Shown here: one piece after another, positions 52,355-60,961 of the stretch
Layout of the letters: the number at the start of each line of letters is the position of its first letter
How positions within the stretch are numbered: the first letter of the stretch is position 1
Assembly (NCBI GenBank): GCA_029556545.1
Contig: JAKQEQ010000007.1
Span: 15,031 to 79,030, forward strand
From: Candidatus Hydrogenedentota bacterium
GTDB lineage: Bacteria > Hydrogenedentota > Hydrogenedentia > Hydrogenedentales > JAGMZX01
Reading direction: 5' to 3'
DNA: 64,000 nucleotides
Program-made: the position numbers and the translations under genes
Notes under the pieces: model-generated
The model's database searches: none
What the model saw: the letters and a program-made list of their open reading frames with translations, nothing else
What the model was told of the DNA's origin: nothing

Positions 52355-54202
52355 ATGCTCGGCACGTCCATACGCGCGCTATGGATCGCGATCGCGGCGG
52401 GAATTGCCCTGTTTTCGGGGACGGTCCTTGCCGATCGCGCGATGGACCCACGCAACGTGGCTGCTGGCACGCTTATCCACGAGCATGGCTATTGCGATCA
52501 GCCCTACGTGGTCGTCCTGCCGGACGGCGCGTGGCTGTGTGTATTCACGACGAGCGCCACGCGCGAAGGCGCGCGCTCGCAATACATTGTCGCCGTGACC
52601 AGCCGCGATCACGGGCGCACGTGGTCGGACCCCGTTCCCATCGAGCCGCCCGACGGCCCCGAGGCGTCCTGGGCCATGCCGCTGCTCACCGACTTCGGGC
52701 GCGTCCACATCTTTTACGTCTACAACGGCGACCGCATAGACGCGCTGCCGGACGGACGCCCCGCCCGCGCCGATATGCTCGGCTGGTACTGCGCGAAGTA
52801 TTCCGACGATGGCGGCCTCACGTGGTCCGAACGGCGGCGGCTGCCGGTGCGCGTGACCGCCTGCGATCGCGGTAACGACTGGGGCGGCGCGGTCCAGATT
52901 TTCTGGGGGATCGGCAAACCCATCGTGCATCGGGGGGGCGCTATCTTCGCCTTCACCAAGATAGGCCGATACATGCTCGACGATGGGGAAGGCTGGTTCT
53001 TCCGCTCGGACAACATCCTCACGGAACGGGACGCCGCCCGTGTCCGCTGGGACCTGCTGCCCGAGGGCGACCATGGTGTGCGCGCGCCGGACTTCGGATC
53101 GGTGCAGGAGGAGCACAATATTGTGTCCCTCGAAGACGGCGGCCTGTACTGCGTCTATCGCACCACCCTCGGCCACATGGCCGAGTCCTATAGCCGCGAC
53201 AACGGCAGGACGTGGTCGCGGCCCGAGGCCGTGCGCTACGCGGATGGCCGCGTGATGAAGAACCCGCGCGCGTGCCCGCGTCTCTGGAAGACGCGGGAGG
53301 GGAAATACCTGCTCTGGTTCCACAATCACGGCGGCACGGGCTTCGAGGACCGCAACCCCGCGTGGATCAGCGGCGGCATCGAGAAAGACGGACGGATTCT
53401 CTGGTCACAGCCCGAAATCCTCCTTTATAGCGACGACCTTTCGTATGACACGGGCCGGCTGAGTTACCCCGACTTCATCGAAGCGGACGGGCGCTATTGG
53501 GTGACCACCACGCAGAAAACACGCGCGAGCATCCACGAAATCGACCCCGCGCTCCTCGGTGGCCTCTGGGAACAGGACTTTGGTTGTGGCCGGTCTCCTG
53601 CTTGCCCGCCGAAGTCACGCGCCACGCGTGACGAAGGCTGGGACCGCGCCACCGGCCCGACCGAAGGTCTCCCTCGAGTCCCCACCGCCCCGTCCGGCTT
53701 CACCCTTGAATGTGTCGCGATTTTCGACGACCTGGCGCCGGGACAGGTGATCCTCGATACCCGCGACGAACACGGTCGCGGCATCGTCCTCCAGACCACC
53801 GGCCGTGCGACCATCGAACTCCGCCTTGACGACGGCGTCACCGAAGCCGCCTGGGAATGCGATCCCGGCGCGCTCGTGTCCGGCAAACGCTGCCATATCG
53901 CCGTAGTCGTCGACCGTGGACCAAACATCATCCAGTTCATGATCGACGGCGTGCTCTGCGACGGCGGCGCGCATCGCCAATACGGATGGGGTCGATTTCC
54001 CCCGACACTGGGCGATGTCTCGGGTGACCGCGGCGCCCGCCTCGCACCAAGCCTGCGTGGCCGCGTCGAACTGCTGCGCATCTACGACCGCCCCCTGCGC
54101 ACCGCCGAATTGGTCGGCAACTACCATCTGACGGGGACTGGCAAAAGCGACCCCGCGCTTCGCGGGGGAGACTTGCCTGTCCCCGACCCCTCGCCCCTAT
54201 AG
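52355..54202 (+). CDS. Exported sialidase-fold (BNR) protein with LamG-like domain
   Basis: A 615-residue exported protein. Signal peptide at 1-26 (ALWIAIAAGIALFSGTVLA). A six-bladed propeller (35-415) with Asp-box repeats SRDHGRTWSDP, SDDGGLTWSE and SRDNGRTWSRPE, typical of sialidase-like proteins; these act on sialic acids or other glycans, or are only binding. Residues 440-595 are a LamG/concanavalin-like domain (FTLECVAIFDDLAPGQVILDT, GRVELLRIYDRPL). The last 20 or so codons come from a nested palindrome (54131-54186), so the C terminus may have been extended by a REP-like insertion. GGGGAGAGGC upstream of ATG 52355. Coupled to the preceding DUF6259-like gene. Confidence 0.82.
   Translation: MLGTSIRALWIAIAAGIALFSGTVLADRAMDPRNVAAGTLIHEHGYCDQPYVVVLPDGAWLCVFTTSATREGARSQYIVAVTSRDHGRTWSDPVPIEPPDGPEASWAMPLLTDFGRVHIFYVYNGDRIDALPDGRPARADMLGWYCAKYSDDGGLTWSERRRLPVRVTACDRGNDWGGAVQIFWGIGKPIVHRGGAIFAFTKIGRYMLDDGEGWFFRSDNILTERDAARVRWDLLPEGDHGVRAPDFGSVQEEHNIVSLEDGGLYCVYRTTLGHMAESYSRDNGRTWSRPEAVRYADGRVMKNPRACPRLWKTREGKYLLWFHNHGGTGFEDRNPAWISGGIEKDGRILWSQPEILLYSDDLSYDTGRLSYPDFIEADGRYWVTTTQKTRASIHEIDPALLGGLWEQDFGCGRSPACPPKSRATRDEGWDRATGPTEGLPRVPTAPSGFTLECVAIFDDLAPGQVILDTRDEHGRGIVLQTTGRATIELRLDDGVTEAAWECDPGALVSGKRCHIAVVVDRGPNIIQFMIDGVLCDGGAHRQYGWGRFPPTLGDVSGDRGARLAPSLRGRVELLRIYDRPLRTAELVGNYHLTGTGKSDPALRGGDLPVPDPSPL
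54131..54186. repeat. Nested REP-like palindrome at the end of the sialidase gene
   Basis: Outer arms of 12 bases (54133-54144 GGGGACTGGCAA with 54173-54184 TTGCCTGTCCCC; one mismatch) enclose a 7-bp inner hairpin (CCCCGCG, loop CTT, CGCGGGG; 54151-54167). It lies inside the 3' end of the sialidase gene and at the convergent end of the ROK gene, where it may also end transcription. Confidence 0.7.
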
Positions 54203-55150
54203 AACCTCGGCGGCGAGCAGTAGCGCGCCGACAATCACAACGGACTCGGCCAAGGCGCAAGGCACGATTTCGTAGCGGTCGCGGAACGGGCCGAACACGC
54301 GCCGGGCCACGTTGCGCCGGACCGGCGCGATCAACACGTCGCCCATAAGCGACACGCCGCCGCCGAGGGCGATCCGCTCGGGATGAAACAGGGTGATGAC
54401 ATTCGCGAGCGCAATCCCGACGGAGTCAGCAACGCGATCGATCTCGTCGAGGGCGTCGGGGTCTCCCGCGCGAGCCGCTTCGGCGAGGGCTGCGCAGTCG
54501 ATTGCCGCCGGGTCACCGTTGCACAGGCGCATGATCGGGCTGTCGGGCGGATAGTCCCGACGCGCGCGTAGCCGCTGCTCGATGGCCCATCCGCTGCACA
54601 GGTGTTCAAGCTTGTCCGCCGCGCCGGGCGCGCCGCTTCGCCAGTCCGGCACATACGTATGCCCGATCTCGCCCGCGCCCCGTCCCTGGCCGTCGAGGAG
54701 GCGGCCATCGAGGATCAGCGCGCCGCCGATACCGCTGCCGATATTCATGTAGCAGAAGTAGCGCGTGCCGCGACCCGCTCCAAGGCAGTACTCGGCCCAG
54801 CCCGCGGCGTTGGCGTCGTTGGCGATGATCGCGGGCGCGTGGAATCGATCCTCGAACCATGGGCGTAGCGCGAAGCCTTCCCAACCGGCGATCTGATGCG
54901 ACACGAGCACCGCCCCGGTGGCGCTGTCCACTGGGCCGCCGAAGCCGACGCCGATACCCGTCGGTTGCGTGCCGGTGGCATCGATCAGGCGATGTGTTTC
55001 GCCTTCGATCCACGCGAGGATGCCCGCCGCACCGCCCGCCGGGTCCACCGCGCCCCGTCGCGTCGCGAGGATGGTCCCGTCGGGCCGTCCGAGCGCGACC
55101 TGGAGTTTCGTGCCGCCGATTTCCACGGCCATGAGCGTTGGTTCGTCCAT
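54197..55150 (-). CDS. ROK-family sugar kinase
   Basis: A 317-residue ROK-family kinase. The ATP motif is MAVEIGGTKLQVALG, the catalytic Asp is in IIANDANAAGWAE, the Gly-rich region is YMNIGSGIGGALILDG, and GAGEIGHTYVPD leads where the zinc motif would start. The CXCGXXGCXE zinc cluster of classic ROK glucokinases is absent; the segment reads RSGAPGAADKLEHLCSG. It probably phosphorylates glucose, N-acetylglucosamine or N-acetylmannosamine. ATG 55150 is taken; a GTG at 55165 is the alternative and neither has a strong RBS. Its 3' end overlaps the sialidase gene by 6 bases in convergent orientation. A sugar kinase beside a sialidase-fold gene fits use of released amino sugars. Confidence 0.85.
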   Translation of the reverse strand: MDEPTLMAVEIGGTKLQVALGRPDGTILATRRGAVDPAGGAAGILAWIEGETHRLIDATGTQPTGIGVGFGGPVDSATGAVLVSHQIAGWEGFALRPWFEDRFHAPAIIANDANAAGWAEYCLGAGRGTRYFCYMNIGSGIGGALILDGRLLDGQGRGAGEIGHTYVPDWRSGAPGAADKLEHLCSGWAIEQRLRARRDYPPDSPIMRLCNGDPAAIDCAALAEAARAGDPDALDEIDRVADSVGIALANVITLFHPERIALGGGVSLMGDVLIAPVRRNVARRVFGPFRDRYEIVPCALAESVVIVGALLLAAEVL

Positions 55151-55247
55151 GGCGCGTATTGTCACGCGGCATGGGGGAGAGGTGCAAGCGAAGTCCAGGT
55201 TTTAGGGCCTATGGCTTAGGGGTAAAGTAATACAGCCGTCGCTTCAG

Positions 55248-55276
55248 TTGACTGGTCGCCGCGTGATCGCTACATT
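55248..55276 (+). promoter_or_regulatory. Possible promoter of the membrane protein/GH3 pair
   Basis: TTGACT (55248-55253), 17 bases, TACATT (55271-55276), about 120 bases before the GTG at 55400. Confidence 0.4.
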
Positions 55277-55399
55277 GAAAAGGAAGCTGACGAGGTTGGT
55301 TCGCCTCTTTTCGTGGTTTGAAGAATCGGTCTTGTCTCGCGGCCTGTGGCGCGCAATGGGTCGCGACGATGAGCGGGATGTCTTTAAGCGGAGGTCGTT

Positions 55400-56353
55400 G
55401 TGGGAAAAGGTTGTTGCCTGGGATGCTTGATCGCGGTCTTGCTTGTCGCGGCCTGTGTCGCGGGCGTCGCCTTTCTCGCCGTGAAGTTCGATATCACCCA
55501 CGAGGCCGCGCCGGTGGACACGGTCGCCCATATCGGCGGCCAGCCCGAGTTCCTCGCCCGGATCAACCCGAACGCGCCGGAGCTGATGGCGCTGCTCGTG
55601 GAAGGCTTTAGCGGCGCGCCGCCACCGGTCATCGCATGGTTCCTGCCCCATGAAATCTCGGTGGCCATCGGCTACGACCGGGAGAAGGAAGCGGCGGCGT
55701 GCGCCGTGGCCGTGAGTCTGCGGCGACTCGCGGGCGCGTTGGCTTGGCTCGCAAGCGATGCCGAGGGGTGGCGCTTCTCGCCCGTGCAGCGGGCGCTCCG
55801 CGTAGCGAAGGAACGCGACGGTCTCTGGGTTATCCGCTCGCAGTGGGCTACGTCTGAAGAGACGCGGGATCGTGTGGCGCGATGGTGGAAGGCCGACCGA
55901 TTCGTGCTTATCGAACTGGAAGGCGGCCACCTCTTCGAGGCCGTGCTAGACAATCGCGCGGGGGGCGGTTTGCTCGCGCTCGAGGCGCTCCTCGCGCCGG
56001 AGGACTTCATGCCCGAGCAGCGCGAGGTCGTGGTCAAGGCCCCGTTCGACGTCGAGGCGCAGCGTCTGCCCGGCCTCTTCCGGCGGCTCGAGACGCTCCG
56101 CGTCTCCATGGACCTCGAAGACGGCGACCGCATGCGCGTCCGCGTCGACGCGAACTGCCGTGACGCGGCGGCGGCGGAAAGCCTGGCATTCTTTCTGTAC
56201 ACGCTGCGCGACCTCGCGTATCGCGACCTGATCGAGTCGGACGTCATCCTCGATAGCGACATCGTAGTGAGCGGCGCGGCGATCCGCGGCGTATTCACCC
56301 TCGAAGGCGTCCGCGAGATCATCGTGCGCGCCATTCGCGATGGCGTCGAGTAA
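55400..56353 (+). CDS. Membrane-anchored protein of unknown function
   Basis: A 317-residue protein I do not recognise. Residues 4-30 are a membrane helix with Cys (CCLGCLIAVLLVAACVAGVAFLAV). The rest is soluble, probably periplasmic, with amphipathic helices and acidic strands (VDTVAHIGGQPEFLARIN, ISVAIGYDREKEAAACAVAVSL, GHLFEAVLDNRAGGGLLALE, DGDRMRVRVDANCRDAAAAE). Start GTG 55400 has GGAGGT 4 bases upstream. The GH3 gene begins 15 bases after its stop, so both are probably co-transcribed. A role in cell-envelope turnover is possible but only inferred from that neighbour. Confidence 0.6.
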   Translation: MGKGCCLGCLIAVLLVAACVAGVAFLAVKFDITHEAAPVDTVAHIGGQPEFLARINPNAPELMALLVEGFSGAPPPVIAWFLPHEISVAIGYDREKEAAACAVAVSLRRLAGALAWLASDAEGWRFSPVQRALRVAKERDGLWVIRSQWATSEETRDRVARWWKADRFVLIELEGGHLFEAVLDNRAGGGLLALEALLAPEDFMPEQREVVVKAPFDVEAQRLPGLFRRLETLRVSMDLEDGDRMRVRVDANCRDAAAAESLAFFLYTLRDLAYRDLIESDVILDSDIVVSGAAIRGVFTLEGVREIIVRAIRDGVE

Positions 56354-56368
56354 AGGAGGGCACGGAAG

Positions 56369-58174
56369 GTGACACCGCGAATGCTCTGCATCGTGCTCGC
56401 GTGCGGGACGCTGTGCATCGGCGCGGTCGGCCTACCCGAGACGCCGGGCGAGGCCGAGGTCGAGGACCTGCTCGCGCGGCTTTCGCTCGAACAGAAAGCG
56501 ATGCAGATGCAGACCGTTGGATACGAAGGCGTCGCGCTTACGCCCGAGATGCGCGCCCTCATCGAGCGGGACGGAATCGGCGGTTTTTTCCTGCAGATCG
56601 CCGATAATTTCACGTTTCCCGAGGAGTGCGCGGCCCTCGTGAACGAACTCCAGCGCGCGGCGATGGAAAGTCCCCATCGCATCCCCCTCTTCATCGCCCT
56701 GGACCAGGAAGGCGGCGCGGCGGCGCCCATCCACTACATGCTCGGCGCGACGCCCACGCCCGGCAACATGGCGCTCGGCGCGTCGGGCCGCGAGGAAGAC
56801 GCCCATGCCGCCTACAACACGCTCGGCATCGAGATGCGCCTGTGCGGCGTCAATGTCAACTATGCGCCCGCGATCGACGTGCTCACCCGGCCCGAGAACC
56901 CCGATTACACCGTGCGCTGCTTCAGCGGGGACCTCGCGCGTAACGCGCGCCTCGGGCGCGCCGCCGTGCGCGGCCTGCAGGACGCGGGCGTCATCGCCTG
57001 CGCCAAGCACTTCCCGGGACTCGCCTGGTACGTCGAGGATACGCACAGCCGCGCGCCGCACATCACCGCTGACGAAGAAGAACTCTGGCGGGGAGATCTC
57101 GGCCATTGGCGCGCGGTCATCGAGGCGAAGACCGGCATGATCATGACGGGTCACGTTTACGTGGACGCCTGGGACCCCGACTTTCCCGCAACGTGCTCGC
57201 GCGTCCTCATCGCGGACATCCTCCGCACGCGCCTTGCCTACGACGGCGTCGTCGTGACGGACTCGATGGGCATGGGCGCGATCACCGGCGTCATCAGCGA
57301 CAGCGGCGAGGCGACGGTGCGCGCCGTCGTCGCCGGATGCGACGTGATCCTCCAGGTCGCCCGCAACTTCGAGGAATTGCGCGCCCGCGCGGCCGCCATC
57401 GTACACGCCGTCGCTTCCGGCAGACTGAGCGAGGAGCGCATCAACCACAGCGTGCGCCGCATATTGCGCGCAAAGCTCGCCGCAGGGCTCTTCGCCGACC
57501 CCTACGGCGCCGACCCGGAGGAAGTGCTCGACAAACTGCGGCGGCCCGACCTCGTCGAGGCAAACAGGCGCGCGGCCCTGAACGGCATCGTTGTCGTGCG
57601 CGACGACCGCGGCTGGCTGCCGCTCGACCACGCCGGCAAACGCCTCGCCGTCATCTGCCCGCCCACCGCCATCACCCGCGCCGGAAAGAAGGACGAGGTA
57701 TTGCCCGTCGGCTACACCCTCGCCCACTACGTGCGCGAGCGCGTGCCGGACGCCCTCGAAATCCTCGTCGATACCGTTCCAACCGAGAAGCAGGTCGCGC
57801 ACGCCCTCGAACGCGCGCGCGACGCCGACCTCATATTGCTCGGGCAATTGCTCGCACACCAGGCGCGCGAGCAAGTCACGTTTATCCGCCGCGTCCTCGA
57901 ACTCGGCAAGCCCGTCATCATCGTGGGCATGGGCGTGCCTTCCGACCTCGCGCTCTTCCCCGAAGCCCCCGCCTTCGTCGCCGCGAACAGCCCCGTTCCC
58001 ATCTGCCTCGAAGCCGCCGTCAAGGTCGTCTTCGGCGAGGCCGCCCCCGGCGGCACGCTGCCCATGCCCGTCGGCGACCTCTATCCCATCGGTTACCCTG
58101 GGCTACTTCATGCATCCGAACCCGATCCGCATCATGCCCCCGAGGAGAAACAAGATCAGCCCGCGAATTCATAG
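56369..58174 (+). CDS. Glycoside hydrolase family 3 protein (NagZ-like)
   Basis: A 601-residue exported protein (signal MLCIVLACGTLCIGAVGLPE). The GH3 barrel (30-350) shows LIERDGIGGFFLQ, ALDQEGG, KHFPG at 213-217 with the DTH pair soon after (EDTHSRAP), the hallmark of NagZ-type beta-N-acetylglucosaminidases, where the His acts as acid/base. The nucleophile is D298 in VVVTDSMGMGA. A second, Rossmann-like domain (360-570) follows, as in larger GH3 enzymes. It may cut GlcNAc from peptidoglycan or other glycans. GTG 56369 with AAAGGAGGG 8 bases upstream. It belongs with the membrane protein gene before it. Confidence 0.88.
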   Translation: MTPRMLCIVLACGTLCIGAVGLPETPGEAEVEDLLARLSLEQKAMQMQTVGYEGVALTPEMRALIERDGIGGFFLQIADNFTFPEECAALVNELQRAAMESPHRIPLFIALDQEGGAAAPIHYMLGATPTPGNMALGASGREEDAHAAYNTLGIEMRLCGVNVNYAPAIDVLTRPENPDYTVRCFSGDLARNARLGRAAVRGLQDAGVIACAKHFPGLAWYVEDTHSRAPHITADEEELWRGDLGHWRAVIEAKTGMIMTGHVYVDAWDPDFPATCSRVLIADILRTRLAYDGVVVTDSMGMGAITGVISDSGEATVRAVVAGCDVILQVARNFEELRARAAAIVHAVASGRLSEERINHSVRRILRAKLAAGLFADPYGADPEEVLDKLRRPDLVEANRRAALNGIVVVRDDRGWLPLDHAGKRLAVICPPTAITRAGKKDEVLPVGYTLAHYVRERVPDALEILVDTVPTEKQVAHALERARDADLILLGQLLAHQAREQVTFIRRVLELGKPVIIVGMGVPSDLALFPEAPAFVAANSPVPICLEAAVKVVFGEAAPGGTLPMPVGDLYPIGYPGLLHASEPDPHHAPEEKQDQPANS

Positions 58175-58180
58175 TATAAT
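58175..58180 (+). promoter_or_regulatory. Possible -10 element for the modular SUMF1 protein
   Basis: Perfect TATAAT at 58175-58180 right after the GH3 stop, 47 bases before the ATG at 58228. No matching -35 is seen. Confidence 0.3.
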
Positions 58181-58227
58181 GAGCAAGTTCGTGTTCTTGC
58201 GCCGCGTTCCATAAGGTACGCATCGAA

Positions 58228-60855
58228 ATGTATTCGCGAGATTGGCGGCGTCACATGTATCCGGGTGTTCGGGCGACATTGGCATGCTGGTTACTTCTCC
58301 TGCTCCTTTTCGTGGCCTGTGGCGCGGAAACGGCTTTGGCGGCGACGATGGCGCCCGGCGTGCCCGAACAGAGCCCGATCTTGCTTGAGAAGACCTCTTA
58401 CACGCTCACCATCATCATAGACGGAATTGGCACGACGGAACCCGCCGGGGCACCGGCCCCGGGCGCCTCTTACACATTCCCGGCAGGGACCTTTGTCTAT
58501 GTCTTTACTCGGCTTGGTTCAGGCGCGTGGGCGTTTTCGCACTGGACGGGTGATATCGGCACCATTCGGCCGACCAAGTGGCACTTGGAACTTCTGATGG
58601 ACCAGGACCGGACCGTCACGGCGCACTTCCTTCCCGCGGAGCGATGGCTTACTGTAAGTCGCACCGGTATCGGGGATACATATCCCGAGCCCGGCGTGTA
58701 TTCCCTCGTGGACGGCACTTCCTTTGAAGTTGTCGCCAACGTGGTGTCCGGCGGTCATGCATTCAGTCGGTGGACCGGCGATATCCCGCCGGACGCGAAC
58801 CCGTTTCAATTCGACGTATATCTCTTGATGGACCAGGACCGGAGCGTGTGCGCCGAGTTTGTACCAGGCGATTTCATACTCACCGTCCGGGAGCCGAGTG
58901 TTACCACCGATCTCCAGCTCTTCCCGGCCCCGGGTGTCTACGCTTATCTCGCGGGCGGTATCGCCTGGACCGAAGCCCGGCCTACCCCAAACGGATTCTG
59001 GGGGGGCTGGATAGGCGACGTGAGCACCCAATTCCTCATTCATCGCTTCGTGATGGACGACAACAAGACCCTGTATCCTATCGTCAGGACGATTGGCCGA
59101 AAGCTGCGGGTGGACACCACCGGTCTGGGTATGGTCCTGCCTCCGCAGCAAGAACAGCATTACACGCTCGGTGCGACTCCCGTCCTGCACGCCGGGGGAA
59201 ACGAAGGCCAGTTATTCGCCGAATGGACCGGAGATGTGCCGGAAGACCAGGACCCCGCAAATCCTGACCTCCCGGTCTATATGGATAGAGACCGCGCGAT
59301 CACGGCCCACTTTGTTCCCCCGGATTGGATTCTGAAACTCAGGGCGGGCCCGGGAGGCATCACGGACCCCGACCCCGCGGACCACGGTTTCCTGGACGGC
59401 CATTCGATTACTGTCGAGGCCGTGCCGCAGCGAGACATGCGCTTTCTGCGCTGGGAGGGCGACGTGCCCCCGGGCATGGACCCAACCGCGGCTTCCCTCG
59501 ATATCGTCATGGACTGCGACCGCGGCATGACGGCCGTGTTTGCGCCCGCTCTGGTCTCGGTCCCGGATGTCGGGGGCATGCCGCTGGCCGAGGCGCAAGA
59601 GACTTTGGCAGACGCGGGGTTGGTCGTGAACGACGTCGTCGAGATGTCGAGTTGCCTTGTCGAAGCGGGACGCGTGATGCGCCAGCGGCCCGAGCCCGGT
59701 CAGACAATCGCTTACGGCGGCGGGGTGGACCTGATGGTCTCCAATGGCGATTGCGATCCGTGTCGGCGGCTGCATCACGCCGCGGACGACAATCGCGATT
59801 ATCGCATCGACATGCATGAGTTGCTTCGTGTAATCCAGTTCTACAACAGCAACGGGCTGCATTGCAGTGCCGACCCGACGGATACGGAGGACGGCTACAA
59901 GCCCGGTCCCGGAACGGACCGCCTGTGCTGCCCGCACAGCGCCGATTATCTGCCCGCCGAACCCGACTGGATCATCGAGTTGAGCGAACTGCTCCGCGTG
60001 GTCCAACTCTTCAGCGCCGGCGTCTACGGGTGCGACGGCGATTCCGAAGATGGGTTTTCGCCGGTTCCCGGTGGTTGCGATGACCCCGACGACGTACCCG
60101 AATGGGATACGCTGCCCGACGATTCGGAAGGGGAACTGCCGGAGCCCCAGGCAGGGCAACAAGCCGTGTTTGTTGACATCATTTTCGTCTGGTGTCCTCC
60201 GGGCGGATTTCTCATCGGCGCGGGCGTGGGCGACACCGACGCGCGCCCCATCGAGCAACCGCTTCATTCCGTGACATTGTCGCGCGGATTCTGGATTTCA
60301 AAGTATGAGATTACGCAAGGTCAATGGCGGCGGGTTATGGGGTCGCATACTTCATACTTCGTGGGCGGCGACCGCAACCCCGCCGAGAACATGTCGTGGA
60401 TCGAGGTCCAGGACTTTCTCGCCAACCTGAATGCCCAGAACCCCGGCATGGAATTCCGGCTGCCGACGGAAGCGGAGTGGGAGTACGCGTGCCGCGCCGG
60501 GACGGCCCACCGCTTCCCTTGGGGAGACGATCCGACCTACGAAGCCGTAAACCAATATGCATGGTACGACCAGAACAGTTGGGGGCGCCCGCACACGGTG
60601 GGTACGAAGCTGCCCAACCGGTGGGGTATCCATGATATGAACGGCAACGTGTGCGAGTGGGTCCAGGACTGGTTGGGGCCCTATACCGCCGACCCGCTGG
60701 TGGACCCGACCGGACCCGCCGCCGGATCATATCGCGTGGCGCGCGGCGGCTGCTGGGGACTGCGCGCATATAGCTGTCGTTCCGCCTATCGCAGCACATT
60801 TAACGCACCAGACGGAAAATATAGCTATGTAGGTTTTCGCCTCGCGAAATTCTGA
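58228..60855 (+). CDS. Large secreted modular protein: beta repeats, PASTA, dockerin-like pair, SUMF1/FGE-like domain
   Basis: An 875-residue exported protein. A signal peptide (LACWLLLLLLFVACGAE, about 18-40) leads to five InlB B-repeat-like domains (about 58-438), each ending in a W-X-GD and MDXDRXVXAXF pattern (SHWTGDIG, LLMDQDRTVTAHF). A PASTA domain follows (440-505, VPDVGGMPLAEAQETLADAG). At 515-615 are two copies of an EF-hand or dockerin-like unit (HELLRVIQFYNSNGLHC, SELLRVVQLFSAGVYGC, each followed by EDG). Residues 640-875 are a SUMF1/FGE-like domain (GGFLIGAG, ISKYEITQGQWRRVMG, RLPTEAEWEYACRAGT, GNVCEWVQDW, RVARGGCWGLRAYSC). The second FGE copper cysteine is present but the first is Leu, so it is probably not a true formylglycine-generating enzyme. 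ATG 58228 has AAGGTA upstream. Confidence 0.82.
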   Translation: MYSRDWRRHMYPGVRATLACWLLLLLLFVACGAETALAATMAPGVPEQSPILLEKTSYTLTIIIDGIGTTEPAGAPAPGASYTFPAGTFVYVFTRLGSGAWAFSHWTGDIGTIRPTKWHLELLMDQDRTVTAHFLPAERWLTVSRTGIGDTYPEPGVYSLVDGTSFEVVANVVSGGHAFSRWTGDIPPDANPFQFDVYLLMDQDRSVCAEFVPGDFILTVREPSVTTDLQLFPAPGVYAYLAGGIAWTEARPTPNGFWGGWIGDVSTQFLIHRFVMDDNKTLYPIVRTIGRKLRVDTTGLGMVLPPQQEQHYTLGATPVLHAGGNEGQLFAEWTGDVPEDQDPANPDLPVYMDRDRAITAHFVPPDWILKLRAGPGGITDPDPADHGFLDGHSITVEAVPQRDMRFLRWEGDVPPGMDPTAASLDIVMDCDRGMTAVFAPALVSVPDVGGMPLAEAQETLADAGLVVNDVVEMSSCLVEAGRVMRQRPEPGQTIAYGGGVDLMVSNGDCDPCRRLHHAADDNRDYRIDMHELLRVIQFYNSNGLHCSADPTDTEDGYKPGPGTDRLCCPHSADYLPAEPDWIIELSELLRVVQLFSAGVYGCDGDSEDGFSPVPGGCDDPDDVPEWDTLPDDSEGELPEPQAGQQAVFVDIIFVWCPPGGFLIGAGVGDTDARPIEQPLHSVTLSRGFWISKYEITQGQWRRVMGSHTSYFVGGDRNPAENMSWIEVQDFLANLNAQNPGMEFRLPTEAEWEYACRAGTAHRFPWGDDPTYEAVNQYAWYDQNSWGRPHTVGTKLPNRWGIHDMNGNVCEWVQDWLGPYTADPLVDPTGPAAGSYRVARGGCWGLRAYSCRSAYRSTFNAPDGKYSYVGFRLAKF

Positions 60856-60961
60856 TTCGGCAAGCGGGACCGCCCAATGCCCGCTCCAGTGCAACTCCCA
60901 CGGGATGTGCTAGAATGGTTCATATCGTACAAGGGCTGGATCAATCTTCGGGAAGAGAACT

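Noticed and set aside
58228-60855. The C-terminal domain as a true formylglycine-generating enzyme
   Set aside because: The first copper-binding cysteine of FGE is Leu here; only the second is kept. A SUMF1-family protein of other function is more likely.
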